Assembly: GCA_038030265.1 (NCBI GenBank)
Contig: CM075943.1
Span: 44,330,001 to 44,394,000, forward strand
Source: Corythucha ciliata
Lineage: Eukaryota > Arthropoda > Insecta > Hemiptera > Tingidae
Direction: 5' to 3'
DNA length: 64,000 bases
The translations under genes and the position numbers were made by a program. This document shows, piece after piece, positions 1 through 11,397 of the stretch (positions are counted from its first letter, which is position 1; every line of letters starts with the position of its first letter). The notes beneath the pieces are model-generated. The model saw only the letters and a program-made list of their open reading frames with translations. It was not told the origin of the DNA and ran no database searches.

Positions 1-537
1 GCTTTAAACTGCCGGACGGCTTGGGTCTTATCTCCATCGAAGACTTCCGGGAAGCGAGTAACAAAGGGGACCTGTTCAAGGTTATTTATTGACAAATATG
101 AGCGCGACGAGGGCAGCAGGACATCAAGCCATGCCCGTCCCAGTAGAGGAACTCGAATTGGGCTATCACAAACGATCAAGAGCAAGCGGGCATTAATATT
201 CTTGGAAGAAACTGTAACCAAGGCCTCTCCTGAGACCTTCAAGTCTTTTCCTGACGCAGATACCAGAACTGTGGAGCTACTTTTAAGTGACAGGTGTGGG
301 AAACGGATTCGGAAATGATCGAGGGACATAACGGTGACAGCTGCCCACGGGCCAACAAATGTTTCAAAACCGAGTAGACCGAAGGCCCCAACAACGCGAT
401 AAATAAAGGCACCCGGTTTACCGTTTTAACTGAATTCACAACGAAGAATTGTTCGAGACGCTCAAAATCGGTAGAAAAATCCTCCTGCTCCGGGATGAAC
501 TCATTCATCTGACCTAGAAAGTTTGGCATTTTCGTTA
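1..537 (-). mobile_element. Ty3/Gypsy gag-protease remnant, internally deleted
   Basis: Reading the minus strand from 529 gives a Gypsy-type Gag N-terminus (MPNFLGQMNEF, then ERLEQFFVVNSV and FIALLGPSVYSVL), which stops at 239. A different frame is open from about 300 to the window edge. It reads like the end of a retroviral-type aspartic protease and the linker to reverse transcriptase (VPLLGRAWLDVLL, then FPEVFDGDKTQAVRQFK). The rest of Gag, the zinc knuckle and the protease active site are therefore missing, so an internal deletion joined the two parts near 280-300. The element continues past the left edge of the window, so its RT, RNase H and integrase cannot be seen. The copy is dead: the deletion also shifts the frame. 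The family call is firm, the clade is not. Confidence 0.8.
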
Positions 538-540
538 CGA

Positions 541-808
541 AGTTTTATTCTCGTCGCCAAATGAAGTGTTATCAAGGGAACGGGGAAAATCATAAGCCCG
601 AATAAACTTAATATAACTTTAATACACGGAATACCGAACAAGTGCAAGAAACAACGGCTTTAGTGTCGCATCGCCGTCAACAACTGGCATGCCTAGGGTA
701 ACCCCAGCAATAAGAGGTTCCTTTTCATATACGTAACAGATACAACGACTTCCTCCATCTTACAAACCCAAGCCCATCCCAAGCCTAAGAATAAAATAAT
801 AAAGTACA
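541..808 (-). repeat. candidate LTR and primer-binding leader of the Gypsy remnant
   Basis: Just upstream of the Gag start, the minus strand carries TGGCGACGAG (about 550-559), a leader type seen next to Gypsy LTRs as a primer-binding site. The 248 bases before it (561-808) would begin TGTACTTTATT on the minus strand, compatible with an LTR starting with TG. No second copy of this LTR is in the window, so the outer border is inferred from position and the TG start alone. A hAT-like terminus begins only two bases further on, at 811. Confidence 0.35.
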
Positions 809-810
809 AC

Positions 811-875
811 CAGTGCCGGCTTTAAGGGTGGGCGAGCCGGGCGACCGCCCGAGAGCGCCGTGTCCTGAGGGGCGC
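811..875 (+). mobile_element. hAT-like left terminus (CAGTGCCGGC)
   Basis: The stretch starts CAGTGCCGGCTTTAAGG and continues very GC-rich, in sharp contrast to the AT-rich DNA on both sides. This CAGTG/CAGGG start followed by GGGC-rich sequence recurs in the window at 9,639, 25,900, 26,880, 30,771 and 52,659. The last of these is a proven terminus, with an inverted partner and an 8-bp duplication. The 8 bases before 811 are AGTACAAC. I could not find a matching right end with the same duplication, so the extent of this element is unknown. The family A, Gypsy, LINE and family B blocks up to about 7,590 may all lie inside it. Confidence 0.5.
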
Positions 876-984
876 GCCCAAAACTATAAAATTTCAAACA
901 AATTACTTAAAAAAGAGCGTTGGGATTGGACGCACAAAGAGCTAATACGCAGTAGATACTTGAGCTTAGCTATATCAAGTAAAT

Positions 985-1930
985 CGATGGAAATAATTGG
1001 AGATTTTCCTCAATTTTTGCTGCAAATTAGCGATTTTTTACCTTTTCAGCAGTGAGTCTAGCACTTTTTTTCATTTTAAGCTGCAAAGAAGCGGTTTTAT
1101 TAATTGCAGCCACGTTAATTATAGTGATGTTTCTCAATATTCACTACAAATTAGCGGCGTACGAACTATTTTTTTTTCTTCACTTTTATCCATGGATTAG
1201 CGCTTTTTCTTTCTTTAAGGCCCAAAATTGCCCTCATATAGACCAAGGATTTGTGTTTTCCTACATTTTACCCGCAAATCAGTGTTCTACTAAATTTTAG
1301 CCGTGAACTAGCGCATTTCTAAATTTAGGCGTGAATTAGGCGATTTTTTTCATTTTTATCCGTGAGTTAACTTTTTTGTATAGGCATTTTATCCGCGTTT
1401 TTTCCAATTTCATCCGGTGGCGATTTTTTTCCCTCGATTTTCTGTCACGATATTACTAGCGATCCATTTCATTTGCATCCTGAATCGTCCCAGTTTTAGC
1501 TGCCAATTGGAGCTTTTTCGATAGAATTAGCGATTTTTCTAAATTTTAGCAGTTTTCAATTAGTGATTTTCTCAATTAACGCTGTGAATTAACGTTTTTC
1601 TCAATTTTAGCGGGCTAATTTAGCCATTTTTTAAAAAATTCAGTCGTGAGTTAGCGTTTTTCGCTGATTGAGGTGCAAATTGGTGGTTTTCTCTTTTGTA
1701 TCACTGAATGGGTCATTTTATTCAATTTCAATTACGAATTTGCCACTTTATTTTCCATTTTAGTTCCAAAAATTAGCTTTTTTCCCCACGGGTTTTCCAC
1801 TTTTATAGCCTTGAATTATCGTTTTTTCCGGCTTTTTTGAACTTTCTGCGCTTGCAAAAAACGGGGAACATCTCGTTTTACCAAAGAGCAGAAAATTGTT
1901 GTTGTTTTTTTTTCAATTTTAGCCATAAAA
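985..1930 (+). repeat. family A ~30-bp degenerate satellite array, forward
   Basis: About thirty imperfect units of 29-31 bases follow one another. The core is TTTTAGCCGCGAATTAGCG, followed by a T-run and CTCAA. Units differ by substitutions and small indels, but the order (CTCAATTTTAGC, then GAATTAGCG, then TTTTT) is kept. ORFs predicted here are low-complexity by-products of the repeat. The array follows the hAT-like terminus at 811. Confidence 0.85.
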
Positions 1931-2039
1931 TGGAAACTTGGCTATTTCGCGGCTAAAGTTTCCTTATAGCTTTAAGCGCCAAAGAGGCCAGAAGGGTGTA
2001 AACGACAATTTTCGGCATCTGATGGCAAGTTGCTGCCTC

Positions 2040-2360
2040 AAAATGAGAAAACGCGATAATTCATTGTTTTAAGCGAGAAAAATCGCTATTTGCAGCTAAA
2101 ACTAAGAAAAAGTGCTAATTCATGGAAGAAATTGAGAAAAATCGTGAATTCGCGGTTATATTGAGATAAATCGCTAATTCACAGCTAAAATAGTGAAAAA
2201 TCGCTAATTCATCGATAAAATTGAAAAGAAGCGCTGAAGTGAGGAAAAAACGCTAATTCGCGGTCAAATTAAGAAATACCGTTAGGTAATGCGCGGCGAA
2301 AATTGGGAAAAACTCTAATTCGTGGCTGAAAATGAGAAAAATCTGTAATTAGCGGCTTCA
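2040..2360 (-). repeat. family A array, inverted relative to the preceding array
   Basis: The same unit appears in reverse orientation (CGCTAATTCGCGGCTAAAAT with GAGAAAAA spacers). Together with the forward block at 985-1930 it forms a long, imperfect, head-to-head arrangement. The sequence between (1931-2039) still carries a few degenerate unit fragments around the point of inversion. Confidence 0.8.
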
Positions 2361-4497
2361 ATGAGGCTAGACACGCTGCAGACTCTACAAGTCGCTCTCG
2401 AAATCCATCGCCCATCGATCCGCCCCTCTGCTGGTACCATCATCGATTCTTAACAAGACCGCCTTAAAGCTGTCACAGACACGTCGTCTCCTTTCGACTC
2501 AGTTTTTCAAAGAATTCCCGGAGCTCACTCGACCGTCTGGTTCTCCCCGCGTCGTTCGTCACTTCATAAATACAACTCCAGATCTCCCTATTTCCACCCG
2601 CCCCCGTCGCTTACCTCCAGACCGCCTTCGCATCGCAAAGGAAGAATTCGATTCGATGCTACGTGCCGGAATCGCTCGACGCTCGGATATGGACCTTGGT
2701 CTTCGCCACTCCTCATGGTGCCCAACAAAAGACGCCGGCTGGCGCCTCTGCGGCGATTACCGCGTCTTAAACGTCAGAACTATCCTTGATCGGTATCCCA
2801 TCCGCGATTTTTCCCGCCGCCTCGTTGGATGCGCCATTTTCTCCGTCGTTGATCTCGTTAAAGCTTACAATCAAATCCCTGTCAGCCTAAATCCGGTCTG
2901 TTTGAATGTTCTTATATGGGATTTGGACGCGGGAAAAGCATTCCAGCGCTTTATCGACGAAGCTGATTTTCTCTCGCGATGCAAACGAGCATCAAGTTCA
3001 TCTCCGTGCTGTCTTCCAACGCCTCTCTCAACACAGCATCCTTGTTAATGCCAAGAAAACCGTCCTCGGATCCTCTTCAGACCTTTGCTTAGGCTACCAA
3101 GTAACAGCAGACGGTATTTGATCTCCCCTAGAACGAGTCCAAGCACTTCAAGACTTCCCAATCAACCACAGCTCAAGGTCTCCGCCGATTCCTCGGCATG
3201 ATCAATGTTTACCGTCGCTTCATCCCTTCAGCTTCAGAACTCCAAGTTCCTCTTCGCGCCATGCTCTCTCCCACGGACCACGGAAACTGAAAATGCTTTC
3301 ACCGCCTGCAAAAGTCACCTAGCTACTGCAACCCTCCTTGCCCAACGTAGAGCTTGCTCTCTTCACGGACGCCTCCCAAACAACTGTTGGCGCATCGCTT
3401 CAGCAAAAAGTCGGTGACTCTTGGCAATCATTGGCCTTCTCAAAAAAACTGACCCCCCGTCAAACAAAATGGCCCGCTTTCTACAGGGAACTGTATGCGG
3501 TCTACTCGGCGATCCAGCATTTCGACAACATTTAGTTGTCTACTCCGACCACAAACCCCTCATCTACGCCTTCAGCCAAAAGAAGAAGAAGCTTCCACCC
3601 ATTCAATTAAACCAACTCTCTTTCATCGCCCAAATCTCCAAAGATATTCGACACCGCCAGCGTAGTCGCCGATGCTTTCACTCGCGTTGATTCCATCTCT
3701 GCAAACTCTTCCCCTCCCCTTCAACCTCAACTCAGTTGCCCGTGCGCAACTGGAAGACATTTCAACTTCGCGACCTCGTGGCATCGCCTTCGTCTCATCT
3801 TGCTCAGCGCGTCGACGCACCCGGCACGGATGTCACCCTTATCTGTGACTCAAATTCTTCGTCCGTTCGTACCTTTCTCCATGCGCCGACAACTCTTTCA
3901 TTCCCTCCACGACCTTAGCCACCCCCGTGTCAAAACTTCAACGATGCTTGTCACCGCTTCGTTTGGCCGTACATGAACGCAGGCATGCGTCCCTTGCCAA
4001 TATGCGAAAAGAACTCGGCACGTTCACTTTCCAGCCGGCCATTTCCCGCCTCTCACATCCCGGCTTCGAACACATACACGTCGACCTCATCGGACCGTTG
4101 CCTTCTGCTCGACAATTTCGTTACTGTTTCACTGTCATCGAAAGATTTACAGGATCGCATGAAGTAAGTCCCCTCAAAGACATATCTCTGATCCCACCGT
4201 TGCATGCGTTCTCGTTAAAACCTGGCGACAGTTTGAATCCCAACTATTCAAGATTTTTCGCCACCGAGCGTATCCGCCCCACACCTTATCATCCATGCTC
4301 CAACGTAATTAAACGTTTTCATCGACAGCTAAAAGCCTCCCTAACTTGTCACCCAAATTCAACTTGGCTCGAAGCATTGCCGATCGTTCTCTTAGGAATT
4401 TGAAGCGCTTTTCGAGACGATCTCATGCCTCACCTGCTGAACTCGTTTACAGCGAACCACTGCGCCTTCCAGGTGTATTTCTCACTTCCTCACCTAG
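2361..4497 (+). pseudogene. LTR-less Ty3/Gypsy pol fragment (RT, RNase H, integrase)
   Basis: In order, the block shows: the linker before RT (HFINTTPDLPISTRPRRL near 2560-2620); the RT start with GWRLCGDYRVLN and FSVVDLVKAYNQIPV; a deletion that removes the catalytic YxDD part; the RT thumb (HLRAVFQRLSQHSILVN); RNase H (LALFTDASQTTVGASL, YSDHKPLIYAF); an integrase zinc-binding region (HDLSHPRVK, then CVPCQ); and the first integrase core aspartate (HIHVDLIGPLPSARQF). Several frameshifts and stops break it. It ends abruptly at LRLPGVFL, where family A repeats resume. There is no gag, no LTR and no visible target duplication. The RT motif with DRYPI and DLVKAY resembles CsRn1-type Gypsy elements, as does the copy at 37.4-39.2 kb. 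The clade assignment is inference. Confidence 0.85.
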
Positions 4498-4855
4498 CAC
4501 AAGCGATTTTTCTCAATTTAAGCAAGCCTTTAAAGTAAGCCTTTTTCAATATTTCAGCCGCGAGTTAGTGCTTTTTCTCAATTTCATCCATGAATTAGCG
4601 AATTGGTTGCGACTTTTCTTAACTTTTTCTCCATTTCACTCTTGATGAATTGACATGTTTCCAATTTTAGCCGCCAGCCACTGTTTTCTCCATTTAAGCA
4701 GTGAATATATGCTTATGCGATTTTTGTCTTTTGTAAGCCGCAATTTTGCACTTTTCCTCTATTTTAGGCAAAAAATTAGCTTAAGAAACCGCGAATTGGC
4801 ATTTTACTCAATTTAATAGCGGCGAATGAGCGCTTTTCCAATACTTTACCCGTAA
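4498..4855 (+). repeat. family A satellite, forward block
   Basis: Family A units resume immediately after the Gypsy fragment (GCGATTTTTCTCAATTTAAG onwards) and run up to a reversed LINE. The unit matches the 985-1930 array, so the Gypsy and LINE blocks interrupt one formerly continuous repeat region, or were captured next to it. Confidence 0.8.
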
Positions 4856-6575
4856 AATTCCTCCAGAACACGCAAGTGCCCAACCTGGACACCCCGCTTC
4901 ACGTGCTCCGCCCGCAGCAGTCTCACCGCCGCCATATATGCGGTCGCCTGCACATGAAAGTGCAGGGGAGGCATGTCCAGTAACACCTCCATGGCCGCCG
5001 TCGGGCACGAATGCATAGCACCCATTACTCCAAGACAGGCAGGCCTGGCGCTGCAACTTACTCAGCAAGGCCTGGACTGTCCCTTGTTTCGTCTTCTGCC
5101 ACCATAGGAGTGAGCCATAGGTGACGATAGGCCTAACAACGGCTGTATACAGCCAGAACACCATTTTTGGCTTCCCTTTTGGCTCTTCCACCACGAGCAA
5201 CCAGAGCAAAGGAGAGAGCACACCCCCCTGGGGACACCCCCTTGAGGGCAACACGGAAACAGTCTCCCCTCCCAGCTCCGATGTCTCGACGCGGCATTCC
5301 AGCCATCCCCCATTTCACTGATGATGGATCAACACCTCTGCTCCTTACTGCAGCCTCCATAAAGTCATAGGTGGTGTTATCAAAAGCACCACCTATGTCC
5401 AGGAAGCAGACCGGCGCAGTTTCTTTCGCCTCCAGAGATTTTTCAACCTTACCCACCAGCTCGTTTAGGGCGGTCTCAGTAGACTTGCCCGCCTGGTAGG
5501 CATGCTGCCCCCTCTGGATTGGTTTAGTTTTAAGGCAACCGTCCTTGATATCCAGGCCAATTACCTTTTCCATTGTTTTAAAGAGGAAGGACGTGAGGCT
5601 TATGGGTCGGTACGCCTTTGCCTGGGCCGAGGAGTTTGCTCCCGACTTAGGAATGAACACAACCCTGACCTCCCTCCATGCCTTCGGTCTATACGATAAT
5701 GCATAACTCGCCCTAAATATCCTTCTGAGGCGTGGCTCCAGGACCTCCAGGCCACGCTGTAGCATGACCGGGAATATCCCGTCCGGCCCAGGGGATTTAT
5801 AGGGCTTAAATGAGCCGATAGCCCATTTAATTTTCGCGGGCGTAAACAATTTCACCGATGCGCTCCATATTGCATTATTTTCTGGCTGGCAGTCAGCCAC
5901 CAATTCGCCCTGAACATCTGAGGCCCCTGCATCCCTAGAATCAGGGAAATGACTACGCAGGAGGACCTCAGGAGGGTGTCTTTAGCGCTCTCGGTATACG
6001 CCCCATCTGTCTTTTTTATTAGACCAATTCGGACCGGGCTCTCTTTGGTAAGGACCCTCTGCAGTCTGCCCATAACGGACACATTCTCCATTCCCTCACA
6101 AAAGTCCTCCACGTGGCCCGCTTTGCTTTCCTAAGGGCCAGGCCTAAGGAAACTCGACCTCAAACGAGATCAGCCTATGGTCAGACATTGATGTTTCTGA
6201 CGTGACTTTCCAATCTCTGACACTATTCGCCAGAAACTGGCTGGCCAGAGTAACATCCAGGACCTCACTCCTCGCACTTGTCACGAAACTAGGGATCGAG
6301 CCCTGATTTATACCACCACCAGGTCATGCGTCATAAAAAAATTGAAAGAGTGACTCACCCCTGGCGTTGACATCTGTACTCCCCCAGATGGTATGGTGAG
6401 CATTCGCATCACAACCCACAATCAGCTGCAGGTTCCTCGCGCTGCAGTACAGGACCAAACGCTGAAGCTCCTCCGTGCGGCGTCACCTCAGCGTCCCCCG
6501 GGAAGTACGCGGAAGCTACCACACACCTTCGGGTCCGGTCCTCGTCCTTGGCTTCCAGGTCAATAGTCATAGTAA
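4856..6575 (-). pseudogene. R1/LOA-like LINE fragment (endonuclease and RT), deleted
   Basis: On the minus strand from right to left: an APE-type endonuclease end (VGCDANAHHTIWGSTD near 6370-6430, and TSMSDHRLISFE near 6165-6205), then a reverse transcriptase (KSPGPDGIFPVML, then YRPISLTSFLFKTMEKVI, then FLDIGGAFDNTTYDF near 5370-5410, then GCPQGGVLSPLLW). An internal deletion follows, removing the YADD catalytic motif, and then the RT thumb and connection region (WLYTAVVRPIVTYGSLLWW). The longest open frame is 5133-5903. Frameshifts occur near 5290 and 5880, and in the endonuclease near 6440. It lacks its 3' end, RNase H and tail, stopping abruptly in family A repeat at about 4855. The AFDNT motif and RT layout resemble LOA/R1-group LINEs. 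The clade call is inference. Confidence 0.85.
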
Positions 6576-7590
6576 ACGTCATTTTTAAAGTACGAAAGGT
6601 AATTTACATTTCTATGGTCGCTTTGGCTATTTAAGTGGCAAGCGTATCGTGTGTTTAGACGTTTTCCAGGTACGAATCACTAGTTTGGCCCTTTTTAGGG
6701 CACATGGAATCAGTATTGTCAATTTTAGAGCGCATCTATCCAGTTTCGTCACTTTTGGGGTACGAATTTCAACCATTTTCTCATTCGGATTTTACCATTT
6801 TTTGGGTTTGAATGGCATTTGTTTTAAGTGAAAAGTTTTTCGACGCGAATGGTCAGTTGCTATTTGCAGGACAAAAATTGTCGCTATATGACCTTTTAAG
6901 GCCGCCCTTGTTAGAGCTTGGAATGGAAGATGTGCTTTTTTCAGGGCCTGAATCTTGCAATTGCCATTCCAGAGTCCGAATGGTTAGATTGGTCATTTTT
7001 GGAGCAGGAAGTGGCAAGTTTGGTCTTTTTAGAAAGAGGAATGCCCAGTTTTTGTCCATTTTACAGTTTCCGAATGGTCAGTTTGGCCATTTTGGAGCTC
7101 GAACCATTGGTTTTGTCATTTTTTCATGGTCTGAGTTAATTTCTGTGAAGGCAATTGGATTCTGTGAAGGCGGTGCCCAATCGTTAGTTCAGCCATTTTT
7201 AGTGCGCATAGATGCAAGTTATTTGGACCCGGAACTATTTGGCTATATTTAGAGCGCAAATTGTCAGTTAAGCCACTTTGAAGGTCGCTTTCCAAAGCCG
7301 CAAATCTTTAATTTTGCCATTTTTGGGCTCGAATGGTTATTTCAGTCGGTTTTCGGGTATGAATAGTCCGTTGAGGTAAAGCGCAAATAGTCAGTATTGT
7401 ACCATGTTGAGCGAATGTTCGGGTTGGCCATTTTCGGCGCGCGAGAAAGGTCGTTTAACCATTATGCACCATTATGCACGAATCGTAATTTTTTACGTTT
7501 TTTTTTAAAGCGCGCAGTTAGTTTGGCCATGTTCAGGGCGCGTAGTCACGTTTTGAGGCCTCACTTTCACCCTCCCCAAGATTCCCCGTG
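6576..7590 (+). repeat. family B ~30-bp degenerate satellite array
   Basis: Units of about 30 bases share the core TTTTTAGGGCGCGAATGG followed by TCAGTTTGGCCAT. The order is kept although units are strongly diverged. The family differs in sequence from family A but shares its layout (T-run, AG, CG-rich GCGCGAAT, AT-rich tail). It recurs at 36,845-37,325 and, reversed, inside the hAT element at 52.9-53.3 kb. ORFs such as 6812-7252 are by-products. Confidence 0.8.
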
Positions 7591-9638
7591 ATGGGAAGAG
7601 TCGCCCCCCTCCCTAACCTCCCCTCCCGGACATGCACAGTTTTCTAGCGGGCCAACCTTCCAGATTTTGATCCTCTATAAGAATCCACACAGTCATTCAT
7701 TCATTCGTTCCAGGGTTCCTCAAGAAGAAGAAAAAAAAAAGAAAAGTAATAGTACTACACTCATTGTCACGCGGCGTTTTGATGCGTGCATCCGCAAGCG
7801 ATCAATCTCACGTCCAAAACTTCTTCGACGACGAAGACTCCCCCCCTACTCCTCATCCACCGTATCGGCCATTTCACGACCGATCGCTTTATTTTCCTTT
7901 CTGTTTCCCTTCGGACGAATAAATACAAGCTCAACAAGGGCATGAATTAGAATGAAACTACTTTTCAAGAAGTGTTACCCCTGAATGGGTTATTTGTGGG
8001 TTTGGGAGGGGGTAGGGAGAGAACTGACGATTAGAATTGCATCGAATTCTGTTAAAAATAAAGCCATTGGGAGTGATTTTTTTTCATTCATCTCGCCCAA
8101 GAATAAAAAAGGAAAGGTTGAAATAATAATGAGAAAAGGGAGAGAGGGAGGCGAACCGTAACACTCATGGTGCAAGTGATGTGAGGAAGAGGGACAAATA
8201 GTATTCTGTATAAATATACTATATAAATAATCAGATTCCGGCACCTATCTATTTTTTTTTTTTTCTGTTAAAAAAAATCAAGCGGAAGCTTCAGAAAATG
8301 ATCCTGTTTGATTAATAGAACCGGTCGTTGCCACCAAACTCCCCCGTAAAACTGTCAGATTTTTTTCCATGAATTTCCTATGCTGGCGCCTTCTCATTTC
8401 TGACCAAAGTCGGGCACGCTCTAAATAAAATAGAATGGCGTGTTATTTTCACTCCCTCACTCGCTTGTTTCTTAATTATTATTATTATTTTTTTTTATCA
8501 ACCTGCGAATGAGTTTTAAGTAATCGATAAAGAGTTAACAAAAAAAAAGTTGTAATAACAATAACTGGTCTCACTTTCAAGACACAAAACAATGACATTT
8601 ATGGCAGAACATCGATACTCAAAACGTTACCACAGAGATAACATATTATTGGTTAACGGAAGATTCACAAACCTATAGTCAGTTTCTCGGTCGGAAAATC
8701 CAATATTTTTTTCCATTCATTAAATTATCTGTTTATTGACGTTTGATTGATAGTTTCAAGGCTAATTCGTGATTCCACGAGAAAAAGGCTCTTCCTACGC
8801 CATTATGATAGTAACGCATTACCGACTAAATTTTTTTATTATTAGTCGCTTTGTTTATTTTTATTAGTGAAAATTTTGGCATGCGTTCAAGAATTCCACC
8901 TTGCATTAAATACTGTCTAATTAGACGGAAAATTATATACCTACTCAAGTTTACCGGATATTGAACGTTTTAAATTTAAATTGTATGGAGTTGGACTCGA
9001 AGATTAAATTGTCATAGGAATAGGGGGGGGGGGCGGTAGTTTGGCTTCGGTTAACGCTTCGAGACAAAATAAACTTGAGTGTCAAAGTCGGCGGCGAGCC
9101 CAAACAACCGCCAGTGCATGCACGCAACTCGCGAGACTTGGCACGTTGGTGCAAACACTTATTATGCGCGAGAGAGAGAATGCGGTGATTTCGTTGGTGT
9201 CTCGGCGCATTTATAAGGTTCGGCTGAATGACCTTTATTTACGGGTTATGACACGAAATTTGGTTGGAGAACACGTGAAGTTGCATTGAGATTGAGGTAA
9301 ATAGTTCTCTCTCTCTCTCTCCCCCCCCCCCATAACACGCAATAGAAAATTCCACAGCTGGAACGTGTACCTGTTTAGTTTATTTTTGTATGAGCCCGAG
9401 ATAACGTCTTAATTAATTATTTTTCCCAGCACGCCGATTTGTGTACTTTTCAGTGTAATTCAGCTAGTTATAGTATAGACATTGTAAAAATAGGACCGTG
9501 GGTAATGTAAGGTCGCAAAATGTAGGCAGTTGAAGTTGTTCCAAGAGCAAAAAGCATGAATACGACGTAACTGATGGGTAGAGGTGGGAAGTTGTTTATA
9601 TACCGTGCGGTTGAAATTTCTTTCAGCACGCTTGCATG
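7591..9638. other. AT-rich stretch without recognisable gene
   Basis: There is no homology to a protein family that I can recognise, and ORFs are short. There is a TATA-like box (CTATAAGAA near 7675), a C-rich run near 7840, and AATAAA at 7918-7923. Together these could be a solo LTR or a promoter fragment, but no second copy supports it. Simple repeats (CT run followed by a C-run at about 9310-9330, G-run at about 9022) and poly-T runs are common. The region may be ordinary intergenic DNA. Confidence 0.4.
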
Positions 9639-9710
9639 CACTGGCGGATCCGACACCTATCGTGGCCCGGGGCGGAAATCTCTATGAGGCCCCTTGAGTC
9701 ATTAAATAAG
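9639..9710 (+). mobile_element. hAT-like left terminus (CACTGGCGGATCC)
   Basis: CACTGGCGGATCC followed by GC-rich GGCCCGGGGCGG matches the style of hAT-type ends. It is followed directly by a family A array, the same arrangement as at 811. The 8 bases before it are CTTGCATG. I did not find the same 8 bases beside a matching right end. Confidence 0.45.
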
Positions 9711-9739
9711 CGAGAAATAAAATTATTACGTAGCATCAA

Positions 9740-11060
9740 ATTATGGATTTTCCCTTAATTTAGCCACGAGTTCTAGGTATTTATACATCCTATCCGCCAA
9801 TTAGAGTTTGTGCTCAATTTAAGCCGCAAATTGGATATTTTATCAATTTTAGTCGGGAAGCAGCGGATGTTTTTACAATTATTTTGCCAGGAATTCGCGT
9901 TTTTTCTCAATTTTAGCCACAAAGTTGCCTTCAGAATCCGCAAATTGGCGTCGAAAATTTGAATACTTTCAATTTTACCCACGAATAATAGCTTTTTCTA
10001 CACAATTTATCCACGAATTTGTGAGTTTCCTCAATTTTAGCCGCGAATTGGAGTTTTCCTCAATTTTTGCTGCAACTTATAGCTATGTTTTACCTTTACT
10101 TGTTCTCAATTTAAGCAGCAGATTGGCGGTATGTTTACAGCGAATTACCACTTTGAGAAAAAGTGGCAAAAGTTATCGTTTCTCTAAATTTTAGGCGGGC
10201 TAGTTAGTGAATTTTCTCAATATCAGCAGCGAATTAGTGGATTTTTGAACATTTTTTCAACCGTGGAAGCGTTTTTCCAAGTTTTAGCCTCGAACAAAAG
10301 GCAGATGCCTCGGACTGGCGTACATACTTTCAACCACAGCCGAAAATTGTGATTTCTTCAATTTTAGCCGTGAATTAGATATTTTTCTGCAATATTTCCG
10401 CGAATTAGTATGAATGTCTTCAATTTTAGCAGCCACGTAGCTTTTTTATTCCGTAAAAGCGATTTTTCTTGGTCGTGACTTTGAATAATTGGCGTTTTCC
10501 TCAATTTTTGCTGCAAATTTGGGATGTTTTACCTTTTTAGCAGTGAATTAACACTTTTCAAATAAGCCATACTAATTATTGATTTTTCTCATTAATGGCA
10601 GCAATAAATTAGCAAATAATTTTTAAATTGGTGCTATGGATTAGCGCTTTTTCCGAGTTTTAAGCCCGAAGGCCACGGATTTGCGTTTTCCTACATTTTA
10701 GCCGCTAATTTGGGGTTAATCTATTGTTTCAATTTTAACCACGTATTAGAATTTTTTCTGAATTTTATGCGCGTCCCTCAGTTTTTGCAGCGAAATGCGA
10801 AATAGCGTTTTTAATTCCTTGAAAACGATTTTTTTTTCTGCTGATTATAGCGATGTTTTGCCTTTTTTTAGCAGCTAATTAGCACTTTTTCTCAATTTGA
10901 GCAACAAACTGGAGTTTTTCTTAGATTTTTACCCGTGCCAGCTTGATTTTTCTCAATAATGGCAGAAAATTAGCAGTTTTTTAAACATTTTCGCTCTGCA
11001 TTATAATTTTTTTCCACTCTTAGTTATGGATTAGCGCATTTTCCCAGTTTTAAGCCTTAC
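9740..11060 (+). repeat. family A satellite array, forward
   Basis: Roughly forty forward family A units, many with the near-consensus CTCAATTTTAGCCGCGAATT. Divergence between neighbours is high, and unit length drifts between 27 and 35 bases through indels. No reliable coding sequence overlaps it. Confidence 0.85.
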
Positions 11061-11300
11061 AAAAAGCAATTCTGTTGGTCGGACTTTCTCAGAGTCCAAA
11101 CATCGCTAATTTCACACTTACAAAAATCCAATTTTATGGTTTCGGGTGGTTTAAGAATCTGATTTAGTCGTTTTCTTCTTTCTCAAAAACCGAATTTTTC
11201 GGATCTGGCACGTCAGAAACCAATTTTGCGGCGTCAGCTTCCTGACAAAGCCAACTCGCGACGCTAAATCGAAATTTCCAGGGGTGTAGACGGCTAAAAT
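11061..11300 (-). repeat. family C-like repeat block
   Basis: The block carries AAAAATCCAATTTT, GAATTTTTCGGATCTGGC and CCAATTTTGCGGCG. These are the family C layout in reverse (CAATTTCGCGGATTTGGCTC with TAAAAA spacers). It is a short, heavily diverged block between two family A arrays. Confidence 0.5.
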
Positions 11301-11397
11301 ACAGAGAACAAACTGTCACACCGCGAACGGGGGCCTCTACTCTGACTCTGCAATAGCTTTGGGTATTGCCAATTTTCATCACATTTCATGGTTATAC

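Noticed and set aside
6812..7252. 146-codon open frame as a gene
   Set aside because: It lies wholly in family B satellite and the peptide is repetitive; no protein family.
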